Part shown: positions 1 through 11,431 of the stretch, piece after piece
Numbering within the stretch: position 1 is the stretch's first letter
How the letters are laid out: each line of letters opens with the position of its first letter
Assembly (NCBI RefSeq): GCF_005402965.1
Contig: NZ_BJCF01000014.1
Coordinates: forward strand, 1 to 64,000
Length of the DNA stretch: 64,000 nucleotides
Direction: 5' to 3'
From: Dolichospermum planctonicum
GTDB taxonomy: Bacteria > Cyanobacteriota > Cyanobacteriia > Cyanobacteriales > Nostocaceae
Made by a program: the position numbers and the translations under genes
Notes under the pieces: model-generated
What the model saw: the letters and a program-made list of their open reading frames with translations, nothing else
The model's database searches: none
What the model was told of the DNA's origin: nothing

Positions 1-95
1 ATATCAGCATAATCCCAACCTAGTTCTTCAATAAAAAGCGATGTAAAATCAGCTAATTGCAGGTATTTTTTAACTTGACTACGATTGAACTTCAT
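1..95 (-). CDS. 5' end of a gene cut by the window edge; probably a large restriction-modification methylase
   Basis: An ATG on the minus strand at 95 opens a frame that stays open for 31 codons to the left edge of the window. The peptide starts MKFNRSQVKKYLQLADF and continues with LFIEELGWDY. A short start of the form NRxQVxxYLxxFDFxxLFIEELGWD is, from memory, typical of the N-terminus of large Eco57I-type restriction-modification methylases in cyanobacteria. The identification rests on about 30 residues, so function is an inference; that a coding start lies here is better supported. A GGAG motif precedes the ATG at a usable distance. Confidence 0.45.
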   Translation of the reverse strand, partial: MKFNRSQVKKYLQLADFTSLFIEELGWDYAD

Positions 96-353
96 AAAAT
101 GCACTCCTGGGATAAATAAGGTTTTTATTCCACCCTAACCCTTAGCAAGAGGAGGGGGACTAGATGCCAATTTCTCCCCTTTATAAAGGAAAAGGACTAA
201 GAGGGGTAATTAAACTTTACAAAACTTTACACCCCAACTTACTTGTCACTACATCAAAAACAATGTAGGATAAAGACGAACACGGTTAGTGTGATTAGTA
301 ATCAGATTCTAGCAATTCCATATTTACTTAAATAAATCTAGTAGGCAGATTTT
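96..353. other. Intergenic region between two divergent genes
   Basis: This 258-bp spacer separates the minus-strand gene at the left edge from the plus-strand giant gene. It must carry promoters for both. It contains an imperfect CCCTAACCC / AGAGGAGGGGG-type purine/pyrimidine-rich stretch near 130-205. I could not pick a convincing -35/-10 pair and see no small gene. Confidence 0.4.
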
Positions 354-3300
354 ATGGCAATCCCAACCGATGACAATGATATTCTAGTCGGAACTGATGG
401 ATATGATAACATTGATGGCCTTGATGGTAACGATCTGATTCAAGGACTAGCAGACAATGATGGTCTTTATGGCAATGATGGCAATGATACCTTAGAAGGG
501 GGAGATGGGAACGACTACTTAAATCCCGGAGATGGGGTGAATGCGATCGCTGGTGGCACAGGTAGTGATAAGTTAGATCTAAACTATGATTACAATACAG
601 ATGGTATCACCATAAATTATAGCAGCCCCACCAATGGCACAATTAGCGATGGTTCAACCATCAAGGAAGTCGAAAGAATTGACCTGAAAACAGGTTCAGG
701 TAATGATAACATTGATATTTCTGCCACTGACAATACTCGCTCTTCAGATCCCTATTATGGTAACACATGGCAGTATAACGACACCAAAGTTTATGCCAAT
801 AATGGTAATGATACCGTCATTGGTGGTTCTGGTGGCGATGAAATCTATGGAGGAGCAGGTAATGATCTCCTCACAGGCAACGCCGGCCATGATAAACTAG
901 TCGGTGGAGAAGGTGAGGATATTCTCAACGGTGGTGCCGGAGATGATGAACTCTACGGTGACGATGGTAATGATACCCTCAATGGTGGAGAAGGAAATGA
1001 TTATCTCAATGGTGGCAAAGGAATCAATAGCGTTATCGGCGGTGCTGGTAGCGATAAACTGGATTTAGATTATACGACAAACACCAATAACATCACCATT
1101 AATTATAGCAGCCCCACCAATGGCACAATTAGCGATGGTTCAACCATCAAGGAGGTCGAAAGAATTGACCTGAAAACAGGTTCAGGTAATGACAACATTG
1201 ATATTTCTGCCACCGACAATACTCGCTCTTCAGATCCTTATTATGGTAACAGATGGCAAGATAACGACACCAAAGTTTATGCCAATAATGGTAATGATAC
1301 CGTCATTGGTGGTTCTGGTGGCGATGAAATCTATGGAGGAGCAGGTAATGACATCCTCACAGGCAACGCCGGCAATGATAAACTAGTCGGTGGAGAAGGT
1401 GAAGATATTCTCAACGGTGGTGCGGGAGATGATGAACTCTACGGTGACGATGGTAATGATACCCTCAATGGTGGAGAAGGAAATGATTATCTCAGTGGTG
1501 GCAAAGGAATTAATAGCGTTATCGGTGGTGCAGGTAGCGATAGACTGGATTTAGATTATACGACAAACACCACTGGCATCACCATTAATTATAGTGACCC
1601 CACCAATGGCACAATTAGCGATGGGTTGACGACAAAAGAGATCAAGGAAGTCGAAAGAATTTACCTGGTAACAGGTTCAGGTAATGATAACATTGACATT
1701 TCTGCCACGGACAATACTCGCTCTTCAGATCCTTATTATGGTAACAGATGGCAAGATAACGACACCAAAGTTTACGCCAATAATGGTAATGATACCGTCA
1801 TTGGTGGTGTAGGTGGCGATGAAATCTATGGAGGAGCAGGTAATGATCTCCTCACAGGCAATGAAAGCAATGATAAACTAGTCGGTGGCCGGGGCAATGA
1901 TATCCTCAACGGTGGGACTGGGAATGATGAACTCTATGGAGAAAATGATAATGATATCCTTGATGGTGGCTTAGGAAATGATACTCTCAATGGCGGTAGT
2001 GGAACTGATACCCTGAAAGTTGATTATTCTGCTATTACCACCGTCGGAATTAGCACCACCGTTACCACCCCAAGTAGTGGGACAATTTCCGCAGCGGGTA
2101 ATATCGTCAACTATAGCAACATCGAGAAATTTAACATTACTGGTACAACCGAAGCAGATAATCTCATCGGTGGCAACTTAGATGATATCCTCATCGGTGG
2201 AGACGGTAACGACACCTTTACTGGTGGTACTGGCAATGACACAATACAAGGTGGCAATGGTAACGACACCATTACTGGTGGTACTGGTGCTGATAGCCTA
2301 GTAGGTGGTCGTGGGGATGATATTTACATTATTAATGAATTGGGAGACATCATCACCGAAGGTTCTAACCAAGGTTTAGATACGGTAAGAGCCTCAATTA
2401 CTTACAGTTTAGCCAGCATTGCCAATGTTGAAAACCTGACCTTGACCGGAACTGCTAACATTAACGCCACAGGAAATGCCATTAACAATATCCTCACTGG
2501 CAACAGTGGTAATAATACCCTCAATGGTGCAGCCGGTAATGACCGTCTCATTGGTGTAGACGAAACCAGTGCAACACCAGGAAAGGCAGAAGTTGACACC
2601 TTAATTGGTGGAGCAGGACGTGATAGATTTGTTTTGGGCAATGGCAGCAAAGTTTTCTATGATGATGGAGATACAACCAACGCCGGCACCGCTGACTATG
2701 CACTAATTCAGGATTTTAGCGCCAGTCAAGACTTTATAGAATTATCGGGAGAGAAAAGCGACTATACCCTGAATACTACCTATAGCCCAGGCAATACCGC
2801 CATTTATCGCAACAAACCTACCGGTGAACCAGCAGAACTAATTGGCATAATTCAAGGTGTGACAGGGCTAAACCTCACTTCTCCTGCCTTTATCACCTAT
2901 TTTGATTACTTCAATGATTTTGAAACCGCAACCGGAACAGAATGGTCAAATCAAACTCGTTCTATCACACCAGTGGGAGAAAGAAATTTCCTGGGTGAAT
3001 TTGGTAATGATACCGTTAGTTTGACGCTAAATAATCAGGCTAATAGTACAGTGACTCTGGAATTTGACCTCTTTATCCTCAAAAGTTGGGATGGTAATGG
3101 TCCGAGTGCAGGTCCAGATATCTTTACCCTGAGTATTGCTGGGGGACAAACCCTGCTCAATACTACCTTTTCTTTGTACCTAGGTGCAAGTAACCAAGCT
3201 TATCCCGGCACTTTTGGTACTGTAACCTATCCAGCACGCACAGGTGCAACTGAAAATAATACTCTTGGTTATTATTATGGTGGAGACTCAGTTTACCGCA

Positions 3301-6300
3301 TCTCCTCCACTTTTCAAGCCCCAAGTAGTAACCTGATAATCAACTTTGCCGGTTCTGGACTTGAAGGAATTTATAATGAAAGTTGGGGTTTAGATAACGT
3401 CAAAGTTACCACTTTCACCTCCTCAACTGCTTTATCTGCGGGAACTCTAGCCTTTAGTCAACCCACCTTTCAAGTCAACGAAGACGGCACCGCTGTAGCT
3501 GCTGTGACTGTTACCCGTACTGGGGGCAGTAATGGCGAAGTCCGAGCTACAATTACATCACAAGGACAAACCGCTACAAATTGGGGAGATTTTGACCCTA
3601 CGGCCATTGATGTCACCTTTGGTAATTTAGACACTACAGCCAAAGTGATCACCATTCCTATTTACAACGACTTCAAAGCCGAAAGCGACGAAACCCTGTT
3701 ATTGGGCTTAACAAATGCCGTCGGTGGTGCAGCCATAGGTACACAAAATACCGCCACCCTCACCATTGTTGATAATAATGATGCACCTGTCACATATTAT
3801 CTAACTAATGCCGGCAGTTGGACAAATGCCCAAGGGCAAGCGGAGGCATTGGGTGGTAATTTGGTGACAATCAATGATCCCACCGAAAACCAGTTTTTAG
3901 TCACTGCTTTTGGTAGTGAATATTTCTGGATTGGCTTAAACGATGTCGCAGCAGAAGGTAACTTTGCCTGGGTGAATGGAGAATCATCTAAATACACCAA
4001 CTGGTATGGTGGTCAACCTGATAACTCTAACAATGAAGATTACGTCTTCATGAACTATGGTCCAGGAACTTGGGCTGATATCAGCAACAATAATCTTTAC
4101 CGAGGCATTGTTGAGGTCGTTAATGGTGCATCTACTTTATCCGTAGGGAATGTCTCCATTGATGAAGAAGCTGTCATTAATGGTAAAATCACCGTAACCG
4201 TCACCCTCACAGGCGTTAGACCCGACAAAACCTTCACCGTTGACTATAGCACCGCAGACGTTACCGCCACAGCCGGACAAGATTATACAGCCACAAATGG
4301 CACGTTAACCTTTAATCCGGGAGAAAGTGTTAAAACCTTCACCATTGATATTAACAATGACAGGGTTTATGAAGGTAACGAAACCTTTAATGTAACATTA
4401 TCAAATCCCACCGGTGGCGCTGTTTTAGGGCAAAATGTCAGCACCATTACCCTCACAGAAACCCCACCGGTTTTAGCTTTTAGTCAGCCGACATTTATTG
4501 TCAAAGAAGACGGAACTGGTACGACTCAAATCACGGTGACGCGCACAGGAAGTCCAGATAATACAGTCAGTGCCACCATTAGTTTAACCAATGGTCAAGC
4601 CGTTGCTCCCGACGATTACAACAATAGTTCCATAACTGTCTCCTTTGCCCCTGGGGAAACCAGTAAAGTTGTTAATATTCCTCTAGTTGACGACATCAGA
4701 TTGGAAGAAGAGGAAGACCTAACTTTAACTTTAAGCAATCCCACAAACAGCGCGATTCTAGGCACACAAGCAACGGCAAAATTAACGATTCAGGATAATG
4801 ACATTAATCAAGGTGTTGTTCTTAATCAAGCAATTCCAGTTACCATTGACAACACAAAATTAAAGGTTAGTAATGTTGGTGCTTTAACAGGGAATTTTGG
4901 GCTGTCTTTTAATGGGGTTGATAATTATGTCGAAATTCCCCATAGTGCGGCTTTGAGTTTGAACACCTTTACCCTGGAAGCCTGGGTTAATCAAACTCAA
5001 ATTAAAGGTGATTACCAACCGATTATTACGAAACAGAATAATGGCGGCTCTGAACGGAATTATGGTCTATTTATTGTACCGAATGGAAGTCGCCTTAATT
5101 TTACTTTTCAAGATAGTTATGGTAATGGGGTAGGCTTTGAAACAACCCAAGGTTCACTCACTCTCAATCAATTAACTCATGTTGCTGCCACTTATGATGG
5201 TGCCAAACTGAGTTTATATATCAATGGACAGTTAGATACCAGTGTTGATTGGGTTGGTACGCCATTCCAAAATAACTCCCCGGTTAAGATTGGGCGAGAA
5301 CTTAATGCCTGGAATCCTTTTGCTGGACAAATTGACGATGTTCGCATTTGGAATGTTGCTCGTACCCAAGCCCAAATCCAGGCTAATTACAACCAACAAC
5401 TAGTTGGTAATGAAACAGGATTAGCAGGTTACTGGAACTTTAATGAACCGAGTGGCAGCACTGCATTAGATAAAACCATTAATGGCAATAATGGTAATAT
5501 TATTGGTGCAACTCATGTTAACCAAACAGGTACACCGACTGAACAACTTGCCGCTGCCAATATTATCTACACCGTCACCGATTTACCCGATAAAGGCGTT
5601 TTAGGTTTGACTTCAGGAAGTGACAAAGCCCTGTCTTTTAATGGGGTTGATAATTATGTCGAAATTCCCCATAGTTCGGCTTTGAGTTTGAACACCTTTA
5701 CCCTAGAAGCCTGGGTTAATCAAACTCAAATTAAAGGTGATTGGCAACCGATTATTACGAAAGAGGCAAATAACGGCTATGAAGTGAATTATGGTCTATA
5801 TATTGAACCGAATGGAAGTCGCCTTGATTTTGGTTTTCAAGATAGTAATGGTAATTGGCGATACATTTATCCCAGTCAAGCCTCATTAACACTCAATCAA
5901 TTAACTCATGTTGCTGCCACTTATGATGGTGCCAAACTGAGTTTATATATCAATGGACAGTTAGATACCAGTGTTGATTGGGTTGGTACGCCATTGCAAA
6001 ATAATTATCCGGTTAAGATTGGGCGAGAACTTAATGCCTGGACTCCCTTTGCTGGACAAATTGACGATGTTCGCATTTGGAATGTTGCCCGTACCCAAAC
6101 CCAAATCCAGGCAAATCTCAACAAAACCTTAACCGGCACGGAAACAGGACTAGCAGGTTACTGGAACTTCAACAACATCACAGGAAATACCGCCACCGAT
6201 TTAACCACCAATGGCAACAACGGTACAATTTACGGGGCAACTGTTACAACAGGTAATCCCATTCTCTCCACCGTCACCCCGTTAAAAGTTGGAGATACAT

Positions 6301-9300
6301 TTACCCAAGCGGACATTGACAGTGGCAAGTTAATCTATCAACCCGGTGGTAGTAGTATTCAAGACTTCTTCCAATTCAACGTCAGCGATGGTACAAACAC
6401 CGTTACCAATCAAACTTTCTTCCTCAGTCATACCGACCAAACCACCAACGGTACAGCCGCAAACCAAACCCTCAACGGTACAGCCAGCAAGGACAAAATT
6501 AACGGTTTAGGTGGAGATGACATTCTCAATGGCGGTGCTGATCATGACCTCCTCCAAGGTGGTACAGGCAACGATACCCTCAATGGTGAAGCCGGTAACG
6601 ATTTCCTCTATGGTGGTGTCGGTAACGATATTCTCAGAGGTGGAACGGGAGATGACAGTTATTTAATTGATAGCACCACTGAGACTATTACCGAAAATGC
6701 CAACGAAGGTACAGACACAGTTTACAGCACCCTAACCTTCTCCTTGGCTACCCTTCCCAACGTGGAAAACCTGATATTAACGGGAATAGATGCAATTAAT
6801 GGGACTGGGAACGCAGCTAATAACGTCATTACTGGCAACAATGGTAATAACACCCTTGATGGTGGGGCAGGTACAGATACCTTAATTGGTGGTACAGGCG
6901 ATGATATCTACATTGTAGATAGTACCACGGACATCATTACGGAACAGGCCAACGAGGGTACAGATACCATTCAATCTAGTGTCACCTTGACTATTGCTAC
7001 CAACGTGGAAAACCTGACATTAACGGGAACAGCAGCAATTAACGGGACTGGGAACGCAGGTAATAACCTTATTACTGGTAACGATGTTAATAACAGCCTG
7101 AATGGTGCGGCTGGTAATGATACCCTTAATGGTGGCGCAGGTACAGATACGTTAATTGGTGGTTTAGGTGATGATATCTACATTGTAGATACTGCCACCG
7201 ACACAATTACAGAACAGGCCAACGCTGGTACAGATACCATTCAATCCGGTGTCACCTTGACTATTGCTACCAACTTCGAAAACCTGACATTAACAGGAAC
7301 AGCAGCAATTAACGGGACTGGGAACGCAGGTAATAACGTGATTACTGGGAATACTGGTAATAACAGCCTGGATGGTGCGGCTGGTAATGATACCCTGAAT
7401 GGAGGGGATGGTACAGATACGTTAATTGGGGGAACTGGCAATGATGTTTATATTGTTGATAGTACCGCTGACACCATTACGGAACAGGCCAACGCAGGTA
7501 CAGATACCATTCAATCTAGTGTCACCTTGACTATTGCTACCAACGTCGAAAACCTGACATTAACAGGAACAGCAGCAATTAACGGGACTGGGAACGCAGG
7601 TAATAACGTGATTACTGGGAATACTGGTAATAACACCCTTGATGGTGGTACGGGTACAGATAGGTTAATTGGTGGTAGTGGCAATGATATCTACATTGTA
7701 GATAGTACCACGGACATCATTACCGAAAATGCCAACGAGGGTACAGATACCATTCAATCTAGTGTTACTTACACTATTACGGCTGCTAACGTGGAAAACC
7801 TGACATTAACGGGAACAGCAGCAATTAACGGGACTAACGCTACTGGTAACGCAGGTAATAACGTCATCACTGGTAACGCTGGTAATAACAGCCTGGATGG
7901 TGCGGCTGGTAATGATACCCTGAATGGTGGGGATGGTATTGACACCTTGGTTGGTGGTATAGGCGATGATGTTTATATTGTTGATACTGCCACTGATGTG
8001 ATTACGGAGAATGTAGGACAGGGTACAGATATAGTTCAATCCAGTAGTGTCAGCTATACTTTAGCGGACAACGTGGAAAACCTGACGTTAACGGGAACAG
8101 CCAATATCAACGGTACGGGAAATGGGATTAATAACACTATTACTGGGAATACTGGTAATAATACCCTTGATGGTGGTGCAGGTACTGACATCCTAATTGG
8201 TGGTAGTGGCGATGATATTTACATTGTAGATAGCACTACTGACACTATTACAGAACTGGCCAACGGTGGCACAGATACCATTCAATCTAGTATCACCTAT
8301 ACTATTGCGGCTGCTAACGTGGAAAACCTGACATTGACGGGAATAACAGCCATTAACGGGACTGGTAACGGTGGTAATAACGTGATTACTGGTAATGGTG
8401 GTAATAATACCCTTGATGGTGGTGCTGGTACAGATACGTTAATCGGTGGTAGTGGCGATGATATTTACATCGTAGATAGCACCACTGATACTATTACAGA
8501 ACTGGCCAACGGTGGTACAGATACCATTCAATCTAGTGTTACTTACACTATTTTGGCTGCTAATGTGGAAAACCTGACCCTGACAGGAACAGCAGCAATT
8601 AACGGGACTGGTAACGGTGGTAATAACGTGATTACTGGTAATGGTGGTAATAATACCCTTGATGGTGGTGCGGGTACAGATACGTTAATCGGTGGTTTAG
8701 GTGATGATATCTACATTGTAGATAGCACCACTGATACTATTACAGAACTGGCTAACGCTGGTACAGATACCATTCAATCTAGTGTTACTTACACTATTTT
8801 GGCTGCTAACGTGGAAAACCTGACCCTGACAGGAACAGCAGCAATTAACGGGACTGGAAACACAGGTAATAACGTCATCATAGGTAACGGTGCTAATAAC
8901 AGCCTGAATGGAGGTGCTGGGAATGATAGACTAACTGGAGGAGTTGGAAAAGATACCTTAACTGGAGGGTTAGGAACAGACCGTTTTGACTACCGCACTT
9001 TAAGCGATTCTGTTTTCAGTAACTTTGATGTGATTACTGACTTCAATGCTACTGCTGATTTATTCGTCGTTTCCACTACACCCACCAGATTCCCTAATGC
9101 GGGAACTGTGGCAACACTTGATACAGCAGGTATTACAGCTAAGTTAACTAATACTGTCTTTACAGCTAACTCTGCTGCTCAATTTACCTTTGGTACTGGT
9201 ACTAATACTCGTAGCTTTGTCGCTATTAACGACGCTAACGCAGGATTTAATGCTACTACGGATGCAATTATTGAGGTGACAGGTTTCACAGGGACTTTAG

Positions 9301-9332
9301 GATTGAATAACTTTACTACAGCCTTAGTTTAG
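354..9332 (+). CDS. Giant RTX-repeat surface/secreted protein with Calx-beta, C-type lectin and LamG-like domains
   Basis: The protein has 2992 residues. Residues 1 to about 620 are glycine/aspartate nonapeptide repeats of the GGxGxDxL type (calcium-binding RTX), including three nearly identical units of about 162 residues. Calx-beta-like domains start near residues 1033, 1261 and 1373; a C-type-lectin-like domain (FWIGLND, WADIS motifs) lies near 1146-1260. Two near-duplicate LamG/concanavalin-like domains start near 1516 and 1758 (each with [15 protein letters not shown]). A second RTX block of about ten units of roughly 90 residues spans about 2040-2870. The last about 110 residues ([19 protein letters not shown]...) resemble the C-terminal 'bluetail' module of cyanobacterial surface proteins. 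There is no N-terminal signal peptide; RTX proteins usually leave by type I secretion using a C-terminal signal, but no type I transporter genes are in the window. Adhesion or carbohydrate binding is inferred from the domains. Confidence 0.9.
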   Translation: MAIPTDDNDILVGTDGYDNIDGLDGNDLIQGLADNDGLYGNDGNDTLEGGDGNDYLNPGDGVNAIAGGTGSDKLDLNYDYNTDGITINYSSPTNGTISDGSTIKEVERIDLKTGSGNDNIDISATDNTRSSDPYYGNTWQYNDTKVYANNGNDTVIGGSGGDEIYGGAGNDLLTGNAGHDKLVGGEGEDILNGGAGDDELYGDDGNDTLNGGEGNDYLNGGKGINSVIGGAGSDKLDLDYTTNTNNITINYSSPTNGTISDGSTIKEVERIDLKTGSGNDNIDISATDNTRSSDPYYGNRWQDNDTKVYANNGNDTVIGGSGGDEIYGGAGNDILTGNAGNDKLVGGEGEDILNGGAGDDELYGDDGNDTLNGGEGNDYLSGGKGINSVIGGAGSDRLDLDYTTNTTGITINYSDPTNGTISDGLTTKEIKEVERIYLVTGSGNDNIDISATDNTRSSDPYYGNRWQDNDTKVYANNGNDTVIGGVGGDEIYGGAGNDLLTGNESNDKLVGGRGNDILNGGTGNDELYGENDNDILDGGLGNDTLNGGSGTDTLKVDYSAITTVGISTTVTTPSSGTISAAGNIVNYSNIEKFNITGTTEADNLIGGNLDDILIGGDGNDTFTGGTGNDTIQGGNGNDTITGGTGADSLVGGRGDDIYIINELGDIITEGSNQGLDTVRASITYSLASIANVENLTLTGTANINATGNAINNILTGNSGNNTLNGAAGNDRLIGVDETSATPGKAEVDTLIGGAGRDRFVLGNGSKVFYDDGDTTNAGTADYALIQDFSASQDFIELSGEKSDYTLNTTYSPGNTAIYRNKPTGEPAELIGIIQGVTGLNLTSPAFITYFDYFNDFETATGTEWSNQTRSITPVGERNFLGEFGNDTVSLTLNNQANSTVTLEFDLFILKSWDGNGPSAGPDIFTLSIAGGQTLLNTTFSLYLGASNQAYPGTFGTVTYPARTGATENNTLGYYYGGDSVYRISSTFQAPSSNLIINFAGSGLEGIYNESWGLDNVKVTTFTSSTALSAGTLAFSQPTFQVNEDGTAVAAVTVTRTGGSNGEVRATITSQGQTATNWGDFDPTAIDVTFGNLDTTAKVITIPIYNDFKAESDETLLLGLTNAVGGAAIGTQNTATLTIVDNNDAPVTYYLTNAGSWTNAQGQAEALGGNLVTINDPTENQFLVTAFGSEYFWIGLNDVAAEGNFAWVNGESSKYTNWYGGQPDNSNNEDYVFMNYGPGTWADISNNNLYRGIVEVVNGASTLSVGNVSIDEEAVINGKITVTVTLTGVRPDKTFTVDYSTADVTATAGQDYTATNGTLTFNPGESVKTFTIDINNDRVYEGNETFNVTLSNPTGGAVLGQNVSTITLTETPPVLAFSQPTFIVKEDGTGTTQITVTRTGSPDNTVSATISLTNGQAVAPDDYNNSSITVSFAPGETSKVVNIPLVDDIRLEEEEDLTLTLSNPTNSAILGTQATAKLTIQDNDINQGVVLNQAIPVTIDNTKLKVSNVGALTGNFGLSFNGVDNYVEIPHSAALSLNTFTLEAWVNQTQIKGDYQPIITKQNNGGSERNYGLFIVPNGSRLNFTFQDSYGNGVGFETTQGSLTLNQLTHVAATYDGAKLSLYINGQLDTSVDWVGTPFQNNSPVKIGRELNAWNPFAGQIDDVRIWNVARTQAQIQANYNQQLVGNETGLAGYWNFNEPSGSTALDKTINGNNGNIIGATHVNQTGTPTEQLAAANIIYTVTDLPDKGVLGLTSGSDKALSFNGVDNYVEIPHSSALSLNTFTLEAWVNQTQIKGDWQPIITKEANNGYEVNYGLYIEPNGSRLDFGFQDSNGNWRYIYPSQASLTLNQLTHVAATYDGAKLSLYINGQLDTSVDWVGTPLQNNYPVKIGRELNAWTPFAGQIDDVRIWNVARTQTQIQANLNKTLTGTETGLAGYWNFNNITGNTATDLTTNGNNGTIYGATVTTGNPILSTVTPLKVGDTFTQADIDSGKLIYQPGGSSIQDFFQFNVSDGTNTVTNQTFFLSHTDQTTNGTAANQTLNGTASKDKINGLGGDDILNGGADHDLLQGGTGNDTLNGEAGNDFLYGGVGNDILRGGTGDDSYLIDSTTETITENANEGTDTVYSTLTFSLATLPNVENLILTGIDAINGTGNAANNVITGNNGNNTLDGGAGTDTLIGGTGDDIYIVDSTTDIITEQANEGTDTIQSSVTLTIATNVENLTLTGTAAINGTGNAGNNLITGNDVNNSLNGAAGNDTLNGGAGTDTLIGGLGDDIYIVDTATDTITEQANAGTDTIQSGVTLTIATNFENLTLTGTAAINGTGNAGNNVITGNTGNNSLDGAAGNDTLNGGDGTDTLIGGTGNDVYIVDSTADTITEQANAGTDTIQSSVTLTIATNVENLTLTGTAAINGTGNAGNNVITGNTGNNTLDGGTGTDRLIGGSGNDIYIVDSTTDIITENANEGTDTIQSSVTYTITAANVENLTLTGTAAINGTNATGNAGNNVITGNAGNNSLDGAAGNDTLNGGDGIDTLVGGIGDDVYIVDTATDVITENVGQGTDIVQSSSVSYTLADNVENLTLTGTANINGTGNGINNTITGNTGNNTLDGGAGTDILIGGSGDDIYIVDSTTDTITELANGGTDTIQSSITYTIAAANVENLTLTGITAINGTGNGGNNVITGNGGNNTLDGGAGTDTLIGGSGDDIYIVDSTTDTITELANGGTDTIQSSVTYTILAANVENLTLTGTAAINGTGNGGNNVITGNGGNNTLDGGAGTDTLIGGLGDDIYIVDSTTDTITELANAGTDTIQSSVTYTILAANVENLTLTGTAAINGTGNTGNNVIIGNGANNSLNGGAGNDRLTGGVGKDTLTGGLGTDRFDYRTLSDSVFSNFDVITDFNATADLFVVSTTPTRFPNAGTVATLDTAGITAKLTNTVFTANSAAQFTFGTGTNTRSFVAINDANAGFNATTDAIIEVTGFTGTLGLNNFTTALV
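529..1998 (+). repeat. Three tandem ~486-bp coding repeats in the giant RTX gene
   Basis: Units begin near 529, 1015 and 1501 with a 486-bp period; the third is slightly longer because of a small in-frame insertion near 1630. Each encodes about 162 residues: a beta-rich segment containing ITINYS and [12 protein letters not shown], followed by RTX nonapeptides. Units 1 and 2 are almost identical over long stretches, so the array is recent or kept uniform by recombination. Copy number may vary between strains and may be collapsed in short-read assemblies. Confidence 0.85.
6650..8950 (+). repeat. About ten tandem ~270-bp coding repeats in the giant RTX gene
   Basis: Each unit encodes a [16 protein letters not shown]-like segment, then [10 protein letters not shown] and a [17 protein letters not shown] segment followed by one or more RTX turns. 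Units differ by insertion or loss of one GNDTLNGG turn. Long stretches of DNA are identical between units, so the block is prone to expansion and contraction. Confidence 0.8.
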
Positions 9333-9376
9333 GAAATCCTGGTTTTAACCTAATTGGTAGTAATTTGAGTGTAAGT

Positions 9377-9409
9377 AGAGACGTTATATAAAACATATAA
9401 AACGTCTCT
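9377..9409. terminator. Inverted repeat between convergent genes
   Basis: AGAGACGTT at 9377-9385 pairs with AACGTCTCT at 9401-9409 (9-bp stem, 15-nt A/T-rich loop). It lies between the stop of the giant gene (9332) and the stop of urtE (9448), so it could end transcripts from both sides. A sister palindrome with the same GAGACGTT core is at 49907-49928, also between convergent genes, so this is also a dispersed repeat. Confidence 0.5.
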
Positions 9410-9447
9410 GCTGCTCTCAAAATTCCCAAGTAAACATTAATATCCGC

Positions 9448-10146
9448 TTAAACGGCTAAAAATCTTTGAATCACATCCTGACTAAGTTCCTGAGTTAAAC
9501 CTGAAGCAACAATGCCGCCTTTTTGCATGGCATAATAGTAATCTGCCTGACGGACAAAATGCAAATGTTGTTCTACCAATAAAACAGAAATCCCTGTAGC
9601 TTCAATAATCTGACGGACTGCGGCCTCAATTTCCAAAATGATTGAGGGTTGGATACCTTCCGTTGGTTCGTCTAATACGAGTAGTTGTGGTCTTCCCATT
9701 AAAGCACGAGCGATCGCTAATTGTTGTTGTTGTCCACCACTTAAATCTCCACCCATACGAGAAAGCATAGTTTTTAAAACTGGAAATAGGCTAAAAATTT
9801 CTGGGGGAATTTCCGGTTTTTTGACTGGTTTGTGTCTAGCTTCCAATCCCAAAAGCAGATTTTCTTTAACTGTTAATCGCGGGATAATTTCCCTTCCTTG
9901 ACTTACATAACCAATACCCATTTTCGCTCTTTCATAAGTCGGTTTGGCGTTAATTATCTCCCCTGCAAAATCAATAATTCCGCTGCTGGGTTTGAGTAGC
10001 CCCATAATTGTTTTGAGCATGGTTGTTTTTCCCACCCCATTGCGTCCAATTAAACATACCATTTGTCCTGGTAATACGGTCAAATCCACATTTCTGAGAA
10101 TATGACTTTCACCATAATGAACATTAAGATTAGAAATTTTTAGCAT
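9448..10146 (-). CDS. urtE: Urea ABC transporter ATP-binding subunit UrtE
   Basis: This 232-residue ATPase energises uptake of urea. Walker A is GRNGVGKTT at residues 34-42, the ABC signature is LSGGQQQQLAIARAL, and Walker B is LLVLDEPTEG, followed by the LLVEQH switch segment. It is LivF-like, as expected for the second ATPase of a branched-chain-type importer. I start it at the ATG at 10146 (MLKISNLNVHYG), because the in-frame extension to 10185 carries no family-like residues. It is the last gene of urtABCDE but is separated from urtD by 514 bp of repeats, unlike the tight spacing usual in such operons. It is assigned UrtE rather than LivF from its order behind urtA-D. Confidence 0.92.
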   Translation of the reverse strand: MLKISNLNVHYGESHILRNVDLTVLPGQMVCLIGRNGVGKTTMLKTIMGLLKPSSGIIDFAGEIINAKPTYERAKMGIGYVSQGREIIPRLTVKENLLLGLEARHKPVKKPEIPPEIFSLFPVLKTMLSRMGGDLSGGQQQQLAIARALMGRPQLLVLDEPTEGIQPSIILEIEAAVRQIIEATGISVLLVEQHLHFVRQADYYYAMQKGGIVASGLTQELSQDVIQRFLAV

Positions 10147-10221
10147 TATAAAATCAACCTGATTAACTATTTTAATTTTCCCCAATTTTCCCCAATTTCA
10201 CCCCACCCTCCCATAATGACA

Positions 10222-10335
10222 AGGGAACAGGTAACAGGTAACAGGTAACAGGTGACAGGGAACAGGTAACAGGTAACAGGTAACAGGTGACAGGTGCTAC
10301 GCCACGGGGACAGGTGACAGGGAAGAGGGAAGAGG
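10222..10335. repeat. Tandem 7-bp repeats (TAACAGG/TGACAGG)
   Basis: About a dozen copies of the heptamer GGTAACA and its variant GGTGACA, interrupted near 10295-10305 by a short GC-rich stretch. Short tandemly repeated heptamers of this kind are well known in the intergenic DNA of heterocystous cyanobacteria. Confidence 0.85.
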
Positions 10336-10517
10336 TTTTGGGCAACTTTACTTTTCGTTACTTATGTCGGTTTTTTTCCGTTCACCTACTTATTGCTGAT
10401 TTACTTAATGGCAAAGGCATTTGTTTAAATGGCTTATTCCCATTCCCACCTCCGTTTTCTCAATCAATTGCTTTTAATAGCTCTTAAAAGGGTATTTTTT
10501 CATAAGAGGCATAACTT

Positions 10518-10619
10518 CCTTGTCTACCTTCCCTCCTTGTCTACCTTCCCTCCTTGTCTACCTTCCCTCCTTGTCTACCTTCCCTCCTTGTCTACCTTCC
10601 CTCCTTGTCTACCTTCCCT
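10518..10619. repeat. 17-bp tandem repeat, six perfect copies
   Basis: The unit CCTTGTCTACCTTCCCT occurs six times head to tail without change, followed by a degenerate seventh copy (about 10620-10636). One strand is almost pure pyrimidine. It lies just downstream of the urtD stop codon (10661), inside the urt operon. Confidence 0.9.
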
Positions 10620-10660
10620 CCTTGTCTTCCCCGTCTTACCCCGACGACAATGTAAAAAAC

Positions 10661-11431
10661 CTACCCTTGTGAGGGGGGGATGTAATTCTCTTCCTGTTTT
10701 CCCAAATATACTTCAATAACGCGGGGGTCATTTCTGACTTGCTCAAAATCACCTTCACACAATACCGAACCCTCATGTAATACCGTCACCTTCTTAGCGA
10801 TTTGTCGCACAAATTCCATATCATGTTCAATGACTAAAATTGAGTGACTTGCTGCTAATGTTAATAACAAATTACCGATATTATAGGTTTCCTCATCTGT
10901 TAAACCAGCTACAGGTTCATCAACAAGTAATAAATCAGGAGATTGTGCTACTAACATTCCAATCTCCAAACGTTGCTTTTCTCCGTGGGATAATAAAGCC
11001 GCTGGAATATTTGCTTTTGCAGTTAAACCAATGGTTTCTAATAAGCCTTTGAGACTATTTCTTTCCGCAGAATTGAGCGAACGAAACAAAGTGGAAAAAA
11101 CATTTTTCTGACGATTACTAGTGATTTCTAAATTCTCAAAAGGTGTTAAATTAAGATAGATGCGTGGGGTTTGAAATTTGCGACCAATTCCCAGCCGTGC
11201 AATTTGATGTTCAGCTAAAGAACGTAAATTTTTACCCTTAAATAGGACTCTGCCTATGGTTGGTTGCACCTTACCTGTAATCACATCCAAAAAGGTAGTT
11301 TTTCCAGCCCCATTTGGACCTATTACTACCCGCAACTCACCAACATTCATACTAAAATTTAGGCGATTTAAAGCCTTAAAACCGTCAAAACTCACGGTGA
11401 CATTTTCAGTTTCCAATATTTTGGCGTTCAT
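10661..11431 (-). CDS. urtD: Urea ABC transporter ATP-binding subunit UrtD
   Basis: 256 residues, LivG-like ATPase of the urea importer. Walker A is GPNGAGKTT at residues 38-46, the signature is LSHGEKQRLEIGMLV (the G-H variant common in LivG/UrtD), and Walker B is LLLVDEPVAGL, followed by the LVIEHD switch. It partners UrtE on the cytoplasmic face of the UrtB/UrtC channel. Its start overlaps the end of urtC by 26 bp, which points to coupled translation. The ATG at 11431 gives a normal N-terminus (MNAKILETENVTVSFDG). Confidence 0.93.
   Translation of the reverse strand: MNAKILETENVTVSFDGFKALNRLNFSMNVGELRVVIGPNGAGKTTFLDVITGKVQPTIGRVLFKGKNLRSLAEHQIARLGIGRKFQTPRIYLNLTPFENLEITSNRQKNVFSTLFRSLNSAERNSLKGLLETIGLTAKANIPAALLSHGEKQRLEIGMLVAQSPDLLLVDEPVAGLTDEETYNIGNLLLTLAASHSILVIEHDMEFVRQIAKKVTVLHEGSVLCEGDFEQVRNDPRVIEVYLGKQEENYIPPSQG

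Larger units (their letters stand above)
10147..10660. other. Repeat-filled spacer between urtD and urtE
   Basis: The 514 bp hold no credible gene. They contain heptamer repeats at 10222-10335 and a 17-bp tandem repeat at 10518-10619 (listed separately). The A/T-rich centre between them (about 10340-10510) shows no clear hairpin or promoter. The open frames across it consist of translated repeats. Confidence 0.7.

Noticed and set aside
703-1386. Two 65-residue plus-strand frames inside the giant RTX gene
   Set aside because: They are alternate-frame copies of the 486-bp repeat, so their similarity only reflects the DNA repeat.
10287-10719. Two overlapping plus-strand frames in the urtD-urtE spacer
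   Set aside because: They are translations of the heptamer and 17-bp repeats; no ribosome-binding site or family pattern.
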